A stretch of DNA of 64,000 nt from Spirodela intermedia (Eukaryota; Streptophyta; Magnoliopsida; Alismatales; Araceae), in NCBI GenBank assembly GCA_902729315.2, contig LR746274.1, positions 3,251,037-3,315,036 on the forward strand. Reading direction: 5' to 3'. The translations under genes were made by a program, and so were the position numbers. The notes under the pieces were generated by a model. The model saw nothing but the letters and a program-made list of their open reading frames with translations, was not told where the DNA came from and made no database searches. Positions 55,263-64,000 of the stretch are shown here, piece after piece. The first letter of the stretch is position 1; each line of letters starts with the position of its first letter.

Positions 55263-56387
55263 AATGCCCATCACCCCATGATGCATTTTAAGAAATAATC
55301 GTCAACTATTTATATATATATATATTTATATTTTTCTTCCTGTGATCAGAATGGGTCATGGAGTACCAGCAGAGAAGACCCGGGCTGGATGTAATACAAC
55401 AGAGACTCAACGAGTTTATAGCCTCATACGAAGCCGAACAGGAACAGGTATAGAGGCTCTCTCATTATTATTACTATTATTATTAATTATAAGGTATTTT
55501 CTCGTATAATCGTCGGATTAGTTTCTAACTTAGCATCTGCTTCTCATTTTACCAGGCTAAGAGAGAGAGGGAGGCTCGCGCCGCAGGGGAGGGATGGACG
55601 GTGGTGGTTCACCACAAGGGAAGGAAGAAGACGACCGACTCTGAGAGTGGGGTTGCTGTGGGCTCCGTCTCCCAGGCTGCCGTTGAGCAGAAGATGACCC
55701 AGAAGAAGGAGAAGGAGCTCGCTTTGGATTTCTACAGATTCCAGAGGAGGGAAGCCCGTAGGAATGGTGAGTGGGGCCTACCTTTCTCCATGAATAGACA
55801 TCTGACCAGGTCAAAATCTTCCCACTTTAGACCGGTTTTATTGTGAGTTCGGCCAGAGTCGGTCAACCCAGCTGGTCTCAAATGGCTGCTGCACCTGTGG
55901 AAAGCCAGACACCTGAATCGCCTGTCCAATCGACCGGGCTAGGCTACATTTTACAGGCTCATCATGGTCAACTCTGGCTGCTGTGGTCAGTCGACTGACC
56001 TGCGACTCCAGAGACGGAACTTTATGGTCTGTATATTCTTACTAAAATCGGGTAGATCATGGCCAAGATTGCTCGGCCCTGATTGGCCCTGCCTGGTTCT
56101 GTGGGTCAGTCAAGGTCAACTCTCCCATCCATGGTCTGTCTTCTGATGTGGTCCCGAGGGCCCATTTTATTTTCATAAATTATTCTTTTTGTTTCTACAG
56201 CAGACATGAACCGAAAATAGATTTGGACAGGTCTCTTGATGTGGAGAGGGGCAGATTTCTGGTTTTCTCACTGTGAATCATCATTCCATGCGCCTTTGCA
56301 GAGCTGATGATCCTGCAGAGCAAGTTTGAGCAGGACAAGAAGAGGGTGCAGCAACTGAGGGCTGCCAGGAAGTTCCGTCCATACTGA
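48987..56387 (+). CDS. RRP7: Ribosomal RNA-processing protein 7 (RRP7) homologue with duplicated exons
   Basis: RRP7 is a nucleolar 40S-subunit assembly factor (UtpC/CURI-associated in yeast) needed for 18S rRNA maturation. The model is 48987-49068, 50126-50413, 51920-52066, 54407-54556, 55350-55447, 55556-55766 and 56302-56387. All exons fit by phase and the total is 354 codons (353 residues). The family-defining C-terminus is unmistakable: GWTVVVHHKGRKKTTDSESG, then LDFYRFQRREARRNELM, then QSKFEQDKKR, then QLRAARKFRPY at the end. The N-terminal half is Lys/Asp/Ser-rich. Exons 1 and 2 are paralogous, and so are exons 3 and 4; all four end in phase 1, so inclusion or skipping keeps the frame. 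The start at 48987 is the first in-frame ATG after an upstream stop, but a spliced upstream start is possible. Which of the four repeat exons are used in mRNA cannot be told from DNA. Confidence 0.88.
50179..50413 (+). repeat. In-frame 51-bp coding minisatellite in RRP7 exon 2
   Basis: Four full 51-base units (50179-50229, 50230-50280, 50281-50331, 50332-50382) and one partial unit encode KKMRKEKRVDGDSDSSK-like 17-residue repeats. Exon 1 (48987-49068) has the same first unit and the same partial last unit but lacks the middle three. Confidence 0.95.
52498..52878. repeat. 21-bp perfect direct repeat, 360 bp apart
   Basis: TGGGCACCCTAAGTAATACC plus A occurs at 52498-52518 and 52858-52878 inside RRP7 intron 3. 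A second short repeat, CCAAGTTGGCAGAGT, occurs twice nearby (52517 and 52574). Confidence 0.9.
54023..54052. repeat. (TA)n microsatellite in RRP7 intron 3
   Basis: ATATATATATATATATACATATATATTA-like run, 30 bases, inside the interval between the duplicated RRP7 exons. Confidence 0.85.
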
Positions 56388-56966
56388 TGATGATGATGAT
56401 AATGATGATGATGATAATCACATCATCATCATTCTAGTTGTCTGAGGTTTGTCAGATTTTGATGTCTTTGCTTCTAAATAGGAGGGTTTTTTTTGTTAGG
56501 CCCCCTTATTTTCGTATTTTCATATATTTTATTTTTAAAAAATTTTCGTAACAATTTCTTGAAAAGATGAGGTGGCAACAAAATATTTTGTGGGCAAGAA
56601 TGATTCTGATGGTCTTATAATGGAGAGGCTTTTTTCTATGTTTTTTGGCATAAATTTTCATGTTTTTTCTTTGGACAAGGTACCATGTAGCGAGGATCTG
56701 ACAATTTCAAGAAAAGATGAGGTCACAACAAAATATTTTGTGAACAAGAATGAGTCATAGGTCCAATGATAAGAGTAGGTGGGTAAGCTTGCTATTGTAA
56801 GCGCGGAGGTGATTACCACGATCATGCGAAATCAGGGCCTATCCAAGTTTATCCGTTTATTTTTGGCAATCTAAGATGAAATTAATGAAAATAATTTTTT
56901 TACGTAATGGGCAGAGAACCCCGAGAAATGGACAGGGGAGGAGCGACGGTCACGTGAGACTCGGAA
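56388..56966. other. RRP7 3' flank with a 150-bp-spaced duplication
   Basis: A GATGAT/AATGATG run follows the stop. A 54-base segment starting ACAATTTC at 56551 recurs at 56701 with eight or so differences. No gene is recognised. The short frame covering 56572-56760 contains the duplicated peptide DEV(A/T)TKYFV(G/N)KN(D/E)S twice. Confidence 0.6.
56551..56754. repeat. Pair of 54-bp direct repeats exactly 150 bp apart
   Basis: 56551-56604 and 56701-56754 share GAAAAGATGAGGT, CAACAAAATATTTTGTG and CAAGAATGA. The spacing is a multiple of three, so both copies lie in one frame, but copy 1 is preceded by TGA where copy 2 has AGA. Confidence 0.85.
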
Positions 56967-58559
56967 ATGGGCCTTCGGGCTTTTGGCCCGCTCTTTATTT
57001 ATGGGCCCGATCTTAAGTCATCGGGCTGGAGAATCCTGTCGGGTCGGGCTTCGGGTTTGCGGTGCCCAACGGGGAGGGTAATCACAGGATCCAATAAATA
57101 TTTATTGTTACACAATGTACGGGTTCTGGCGTCTAAATTTGTTGCTGCTGCTGCTGGTGCTCTCTCCCTCTCTCTCTCTCTAGTTCTCTATCCCTCTGTC
57201 TCTCTCGATCAGTCGCCCGCTTCAGCACCGGCGGCGGCAAGTCTCGCCTCTTCTTCTTGTTCTTCCTTCTCCTCCGCTCTACCTTTTTCTAGCTCGGTCA
57301 CCGCATCTGCTTCTTTTTCATCTCCTCTCTCGCTCTCTTCTGTGTCCTTAGAACGGTCGCTGCAGGAGTTGGATGAGGAGGTTGGCATCAGGGAGAGTTC
57401 CGCCGAAGGGCGCTGGGTTGATGAGGTTCGTTCATTTCTCGTTCCTGGTTCTCACTGCGGATTCAGCGTCCGTGATCCGCCAGTCCGATGAATGGATCCC
57501 GGATCGCGAGGCCCGGATTTTCTATTCCATGGGTTTTCGTCCGTGCCAGCTCTAGCCTTTCGTTTACGCTGCTAAATATGGCATTCAGCGACCGCCAGCC
57601 GATCTAGCATTCCGAATGACGATTGGTATCCTTTCGCTCACGCCCGCTTCTGAGAACCTGAGAAGTATTATGTGTATTCCCTTTTCGAATGTCCATTGTT
57701 TATCCCAGAATCCTATAGATTATTTTATATTCTTTGATGGATTGATGGTTAGGATCCTCGCAGGAGGCCATTCTCCTCTTAAAGTGAGGAATAATAGTGT
57801 CTAGCAGTCTTTCGGCTGTTCATGAAATGACGGGTTAACGGTCTCCTTTCTATGCGGGCATGATCCCAAATAGGCATGGCTTCACATGGAAAAGAATAGG
57901 GAAGATGTTTCATACGTCAAAGGGTAGCCGGCAACCCCCAGTTTATTCCAAGGCGGGATCCAGATATCGTTCGTACATCTGTGTGACTCTTTTTTTTACC
58001 TGAAGAAATATATACTTGGTGCATTGACCTTTTTTTTTCAAGACTCTTACCTTTTACTCTCATGATAGTGTTTCAACTGAGATCGGGGCTGAGTTGGTAA
58101 CTGTCCTCTGTTATCATCTTACCTGTTAATTGAATAAACGGTTGTATTTCTTTAGAACCCTACTTGGATCAATCAGGTCGGCTACCAATCGAAACTTCTT
58201 AGTGGTTAAAAATTCCTGAGCGAGACTGGCAGAAAATACTCTGTCCAGCGGGAATCATCATCATTTCAAGCAAACCTGGTTAGGAATATGTAAGGGATAA
58301 ACAGAGTTCTATATCTCATTCTCATTTAAAGGATACTGGCATTCTCACGATGAGCTCGATATTTATCTAGTTTTATTATAACGGATCCCAAAGTTTAATG
58401 AACATTGATTCTTTTGGTTGCGATGTTGAATAACCGGATTCTTGCTTCTTGTCATGTTTATTTCCGAATCAACTTATTGCACGTGAAGAATTAATGAATT
58501 ATTTCTTGACTCATGCATGGGTTTATTTGCAGTCTCGGAGATGCCTGTTATTAAGGAAA
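56930..58559 (+). promoter_or_regulatory. Promoter and 5' untranslated part of the O-fucosyltransferase-like gene
   Basis: GGGCCTTCGGGCTTTTGGCC, TTATGGGCCCGAT and TCGGGCTGG (56968-57027) form a site II-like cluster. It is followed by a CT-rich leader with (CTG)n and CTCTCTCTCT (57140-57205). A plausible donor follows GGGTTGATGAG at about 57425, and an acceptor TTATTTGCAG lies at 58523-58532 before the first coding exon. The 174-codon frame at 56967-57491 crosses the promoter motifs and is more likely leader than protein, although it would join in frame to the next exon. Confidence 0.45.
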
Positions 58560-58693
58560 ATGTTCCACACATCGAAAATCAAATTGGCTACTTTCGTTGG
58601 AATCATTTTATCTGTTGCATCATTGATTGTACATCTCTACCTTGCCAATTCATCAAGCAGAGAGCTGATATACTACAGGCTGCCTGTAGATAA
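58541..58693 (+). other. Overlapping upstream ORF (50 codons) at the O-fucosyltransferase start
   Basis: An ATG 19 bases upstream of the chosen start, in the same exon but another frame, opens MPVIKENVPHIE and closes at TAA (58691-58693), 130 bases inside the main coding sequence. It has no resemblance to a known peptide. Confidence 0.55.
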
Positions 58694-61600
58694 CCTCTAT
58701 GGACCGGTATTTTTATTTTCCTGTCTCAATTTGTATCTTCTCTATGTACAAAATCTCTAATTCTGATTTCTCCTATGTAAAAAATGCTGTGACAAACGTT
58801 TTGTGAATGCTTGTATTTAAAGATGGTGCCTCTTTGATGTCCATTGTATAGTTTTGAACGCCCTATATTTGTGCAGAGGTTCAAGTTCAAAGCATTATGG
58901 GGTCCTGTGGGTTCATTGGTATCACTGCAACCGTATGCAAATCCAAGAAAAGTATACCCTGGTACTGCATCCTCTGTGATTATTTCTTGTCTTTCTTGCT
59001 TTCCACTTGCCCGACTCATAATTTTTAGAACCATTGAAAAAGTGATTCATACTACATAATGAATGGGGATGAACTCAGAAAGTTTTCGTCAAATGTGGTC
59101 CGCTGGTTTTGCCTCGAAGCCTGTTAATTATCAACTTTAGCAAGCGCATGGTTGTAAGGCTAAGTTATTTGTAGGGCAAGAACCAACCTACAGCTCGTGA
59201 CCAAGCTTTAAGCACAGAAGCTGACAGATAGTCCACGAAGGATATATATGAGAATTTATTTATTGAAAATCTCAAAATGTCTGGAAAATAAGAGAACTGA
59301 AACTGGAAATTTCATAACTTATACTTCATTTTTTTATGAATCTCCTTAGTTATAGCTTACAATTAACGTGTAGACATGCTGCACATCATTCGTATAAAAA
59401 ATTGATTTATTGCCATTTCTCATCAAAGAAGAGATGAACTGAAATGTACTTCATTAGGAGGGTGCGGGTTTATACATCTGCATCAATACATTGCATTCAA
59501 ATTGTTCCAAATAATGCTTTGTTCTAGGAAGGAGTCTTCTTGTATGGGTTCCATCTTTCAACATTTTGGTCTGGGTTCTCTGAAGACTTTCCTAATGTTT
59601 ATTCTAATGGACATTTAAATCCTTTATTTAAGTGTTTACGTTGTTCCATGGCACAATAATCGCCTTGGGTGGCTGGATTGGCTAGGCCTGATCCATCCCA
59701 GACTGGAGTTAGAAGGACCGAGTTTGCTTCTCTTAGGATTCTTAAGCTATATCCGGGCAACAATTTAGGCCAGCTGTAGCCAGTTGGATTGGGTGGGCAT
59801 CTCTGTTTCTGAATTGGATTGATCGCGAATGATTCTTCTCCTATCTCGACTTCAGATTGGGCACAGTTGGTTTCGCCATACCACTGCAAAAGGATTCCTT
59901 TGCAATTATCGAAATGAATGGTTTAATAAAATATTTGAAAGAACGAACGTTAGGTTAAAGATCATGTGGTCGCATGATCAATACTTGTTTGATGTGACAG
60001 AAATCTGCAATTAAGTCTAAGCTCTTGGATTAACTTGGAATGCGAAGAAAACAATAGAATGCGGTCCTGCAAGAAACTTGTCAGTCATGAGAAAAGGGTA
60101 AAACATGAAGTCGTTATTTTGGTGAAATATTATCTGTTTAGGAGCAGAATTATGAGTGATATTTGCTAGACATTGCTGATGTTGAAAGAGTGCCATGCTA
60201 ATTTTTGGTAAGAAGAAAAAAGCTGCAAAATGAGGATAACCCAGAAGTGATTGCAAATCCTAGGAGTTTCGTGATTGAATTAATGTGTTTGTGTTATTAC
60301 TGTTGTATGCAATCAAGGCTTAGACAATAATATTAGAAAAAAAAATTATTTACGGCCCTTTTCCAACTTGTTGTCAGTTTATCATACACTCCCGTGCACT
60401 ATGCCTAAGCCTGGGCGTACAACTCATAGACTACTTGACAGGAGAGGGCGCCTTTAGTGTTAAATTTCTACTTTGAGATTGTTTTCTCATTGCGAGGTCT
60501 ACTGATATGTAAGCATGACATTGAGGACAAGTTCATTTAATCAAGCATTCTGAATGTCAATCCCATATGCATCAATCTGTAGGATAAGCAGGTGTGAAAT
60601 TGTATTGTTGGCCCATGAATAATATTAGAAAATACCCAGTTGGTGTTCGTTTCAGTGGCAAGAGTCTGTAAAGCACCCTTCGTTTAAATCTTGAGAGTAC
60701 TAATCATGTTTAATCAGATAAATAGATCTATCTCTCAGTGCATGTCAAGAACCCAATATTGTCTCTTACTTCTTTAGATTTCTTATCCTGTTCTACTTGG
60801 GCATGCATGAGCGGGTCAAGAATACGAAACCATATGTCCAGTTTTTATCATCAAGTACAGTTTCATTGCAGATTGAAAAGACGCTGTTTTTTATCAACAT
60901 TTAACTACGAAGGACTTCCTATAAGTCTACAGGATTTCTTATTCCTAAAAGTAATCTCGTCTTAATGGAAGGGGGAGATTTCTCGGGGTTTTTTTCGTCA
61001 TTTTCATGTGAAAAGATAATACTGGGCCGGCAGTAATGCTGAATCCTCTTCAGACAAGTTTCACTTCTCAGATTATCTTAACTGCATCAACAGAATCATA
61101 ACAGCATATTTTAGTCTTGAAAGTTGAGGATTGTGTTTTTCACTCTACCTGGCACATGAGAATAGGGTCACATGTTCTGTATTTTCTTTTCCTCTTTAAG
61201 TTGGTTTGCTTATGTCTTGAATAATGCACTTTTTCATGACAGCTCCAAGTGAATCAAACAATGGTTATATCTATGCAAAGATTTATGGTGGATTTGAGAG
61301 GATCAGATCTTCGGTATAATCTTGATTCTCCAAAGTGTGGCCTGTTGATTTTGTTTCTTGTCGGAATCTCATGTCGATATCTGTTACTTGCTAGATCTGT
61401 GATCTCGTTACTGTTGCGAGACTCCTAAATGCTACTCTTGTCATTCCAGAAATTCAAGCAAGTCTTCAATCAAAGGGCATCAGGTTTGGTTTCTGGAATA
61501 CGTTTTCAAAATGCATGTGTTTCTGCTTGTGTGTTCTAACCTAATTTTTTTTCTTTCTTTCTTTCGTTTGCTGCATAGCTCAAAATTTAAAAGTTTTTCA

Positions 61601-63438
61601 TATCTTTACAATGAGGCGCAATTCATTGAAGCGCTGACAAAGGATGTGACCATCATTGGAAGCCTGCCTAGAAGCTTGAAGGAAGCAAGGAAAAAGAACA
61701 TTTTTCCTGTAGTTTCACCCAAGTATTCAGCCTCCCCGAGCTTCTATCTCGATGAAGTCTTACCGAAGTTAAAAGGATCAAAGGTTATTGGGTTGGTGAT
61801 CGCTGATGGGGGATGCCTTCAGGTGCAGCCTTTTCACCTGTGGTGCATATTCTGTATTTTTTTAGTTGTCTTACTGATGACTGATATAGAGCTTTTCACT
61901 ATATTGGGACTAGAGGATCTATGAAACGGATCATTATTTTTTTAGTGGTCTATTATTTTTCATATACACGCCATACGAAAAACCGCACTTTTTCTTTGAA
62001 ATGCCTTTGTTTGTATACTCTCGCCTTAAGATCTGTTGTAATCATGTGGAGAAGTAATTTATTTGTTTTATTACTTGCATACTTTGAATAATTTTCATGA
62101 TTTTTTATGTCTTGTCATTTTTGTCTGTTTAATGGATTATAACCTCCATGACAACCGTCCAGATATCCATTCACCCTCCACAACATTTCTGCTTTGTCCT
62201 TTTTTTTCCATATGTAATTTCTATGGATACTCTATGATTGGATATGTTTAGGGAATGGGATGCTTATAAAACCTCTTCCTATGAGAAGCGTAAATAAGTA
62301 AATGCATTTTCATTGCATTCAGCATGTTAGTTCTTGCATGGCATGTGTAAATACGAAAACGAAAGTTCTACGCGCTGCTGTTCCAGTGGGGTGTTACCAC
62401 AGTCTGGTGATATTTAGAATATGGGTCTTAAGAATAATATTTATGTATCTATATATTTATGTTTATGTTTCCGTATTGTAGGGGTATATTTGAAAATAAA
62501 TTATTTGACTTTATGATGATCCTTCGTGTGTTTTAGTGTTTTCCAATATGTATATTATCAGAAGACAATCATAACTGGAAACGTTGTGAGCTTATGATCA
62601 GTGAAATTCTCTGCAAATATAATTTTCACGCACATTTTATAGATTCTGCATATTGTTATGACGTCAGAAGTTTCATAAATAATTATACATGTAATGTTGA
62701 TTAATCTTCTTTCTTGTACAGATTTATTTCAGTTGGGGTTGTTTTTCTTATTTCTAGACACGCTTTGGGTTTGTTTATTCCACTAAATGAATTATGTGTG
62801 CGGTTAGATTGCTCATCTCTCGAATGTGGGCATCTTTTTTGTTTTTTTATTTTTGCTGCCGGTTTCATATTTTTGGTTCAGTTAATGTGAATCGAAGAAA
62901 ATTCTGCTGTGTAAGCCAATCCATGAAAGAAAAAATCTTTAACTCCCTACACTGGGAGCAGATGAAGTCTTGTTAACTTCTTAAAATGCTTCATGTGTAT
63001 GCGTATACATTTTGGTGGATCGATTCTTAAGCTATACATTCTATTGTCGTCATGAAAATGTGTTCTGCTTTACACTTTTTTATCAAGCGTTGGACTACAT
63101 GCAAAATCTTACACATATACTGAGCGTAGTACTACAATAATTTCTTTGAAGCTCAATGTAGCACGGAGGTGAGTGATTCTATCATAGTTCCTAACCTCTA
63201 TTTGTTGATGTGTTTTAGTAAACATGTGCACATACTTTTGTTTGAGCTGCCCTAGGATCCCATCCTGCTCTTTTCTAAGGCAAGAGCTCTTATTGTTCTC
63301 TGATCATTCCCATTTCTTTTTCCAGTCTGTCCTTCCTCCAACTATGGTCGAGTATCAGAGGCTCAGATGCAAAGTTGCTTTCATGGCTCTTGATTTCCGC
63401 CCTGAAATTAAGGCACTTGGAACTCAAATTGTGGAAAG
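58560..63438 (+). CDS. GT106 O-fucosyltransferase-like protein, N-terminal part (continues off window)
   Basis: The protein is a Golgi type II membrane member of the plant O-fucosyltransferase-like (DUF246/GT106) family, predicted to transfer sugars in the secretory pathway. Exons found are 58560-58706, 58877-58961, 61243-61313, 61395-61483, 61579-61822 and 63326-63438; the phases agree. The start MFHTSKIKLATFVGIILSVA begins an N-terminal signal anchor (about residues 8-28). The family motifs are PSESNNGYIYAKIYGGFERI, ICDLVTVARLLNATLVIPEI (the donor-binding fold), SKFKSFSYLYNEAQFI, KVIGLVIADGGCLQ and RLRCKVAFMALDFRPEI. The last exon ends in phase 2 at GTGGAAAG|GTAGC. The next exon (expected around the family's H-x-R/D motifs) is not before 64000. 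The 2.3-kb intron 2 and 1.5-kb intron 5 are AT-rich. The exact acceptor substrate is unknown. Confidence 0.9.
58962..61242 (+). other. Intron 2 of the O-fucosyltransferase-like gene
   Basis: This is a 2,281-base AT-rich intron. Scattered frames of 60-100 codons on both strands lack family features; nothing nested is supported. Confidence 0.8.
61823..63325 (+). other. Intron 5 of the O-fucosyltransferase-like gene
   Basis: This is a 1,503-base T-rich intron with no recognisable content. Confidence 0.8.
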
Positions 63439-64000
63439 GTAGCACTTTTCATGACCAGATTCCTTGATCAGATTACTCCAAAGTGTTTATTTGGTGTGGA
63501 AAATTTCACTTCTTCGTATTAAATTATTCAGTTACTTTCAGGATATGATTGATTCAGTTGTAGTAATTTTTCGGTTAATTTGGCATATATTACTTTTGTG
63601 GTTTATTGGTAAACATGACACCTTTTTGTTGGATAGAAGTTGGTGAGTTGTAGATTTCTCTCAACTCTCATCAAATTCTTCAAAGTGAAGAGGGCCAGAC
63701 AGTCTCACCCCTGATTGCTAAAATATCACCACCAAAACCTAAACCCTTTCAAAGATGTTGCAGTAGATTATGCATCATCATATGAATGTGTTGCAATATT
63801 CTTTGAACATATGTAGATTGTTGACTTTTGTCTGGTTGTCTCGTAACTTCCAAAGTAGAGCCTTGACAACAAAAGTGTACAAACTACCTAGATGAGGGCT
63901 TTAATGCCCCGTAATTTGGTCTTGTCGCACAGTACCATGTGTTTGCATCACAAAAGCATTGTGGTGGTCTCTTGGTTGAAATTGTTCACTCGTATCTACT
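63439..64000 (+). other. Start of intron 6 of the O-fucosyltransferase-like gene
   Basis: AT-rich sequence follows the donor at 63439. No acceptor joins to the expected next coding block before the window ends. Confidence 0.65.

Noticed and set aside
56967-57491. 174-codon frame as the N-terminus of the O-fucosyltransferase
   Set aside because: It would join in frame, but it starts inside promoter-like motifs and is Ser-rich simple sequence; the signal anchor at 58560 is the expected start.

Overview
This is nuclear DNA from a flowering plant. The evidence is multi-exon genes with GT-AG introns, land-plant gene families (GT-1 trihelix factor, SKIP14 F-box protein, cytosolic GAPC), Ty1/copia retrotransposon remains and many (GA)n/(CT)n microsatellites. 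Several coding regions are very GC-rich (the ABCC transporter, the ankyrin protein, the 5' end of GT-1) while the spaces between genes are very AT-rich. That contrast is commonest in monocots, so a non-grass monocot is my best guess; this is inference and a magnoliid or other early-diverging angiosperm is not excluded.

Left arm (1-15.2 kb): the 5' part of a PP2A B' (B56) regulatory subunit gene on the minus strand, cut by the window edge; a YqaJ/lambda-exonuclease-like nuclease on plus; SKIP14 on minus in two exons; and a complete five-exon GT-1 transcription factor on plus. Two AT-rich tandem-repeat blocks (2.6-3.0 and 11.3-12.0 kb) lie between them.

Middle (15.2-33.5 kb): gene-poor. It holds a decayed minus-strand Ty1/copia element (17.4-23.6 kb). 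Its LTR ends, gag, integrase, reverse transcriptase and RNase H can still be followed, but it is broken by stops and by a 650-bp sequence that occurs twice. A gene-free AT-rich tract follows, containing an in-frame decayed fragment of GT-1 exon 1 (about 30.26-30.40 kb) and long (GA)n runs.

Right arm (34-64 kb): five genes, all on plus. They are a nine-exon ABCC (MRP-type) transporter, cytosolic GAPDH (GAPC, twelve coding exons), a two-exon ankyrin-repeat protein, the 40S-assembly factor RRP7, and the first six coding exons of a GT106 O-fucosyltransferase-like protein that runs off the right edge. I built exon models by hand from splice sites, reading phase and family conservation; for ABCC, GAPC, GT-1, SKIP14, ankyrin and RRP7 the phases close exactly.

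The genes do not form a pathway; this is ordinary plant gene order. The most unusual structure is RRP7. Its lysine-rich N-terminal half has grown by two separate tandem genomic duplications of phase-symmetric exons, plus an in-frame 51-bp minisatellite inside one copy. I found no previously undescribed enzyme system. The main novelties are this exon-amplified RRP7, the GT-1 fragment, the paired 650-bp repeat around the copia wreck, and several unexplained repeats.
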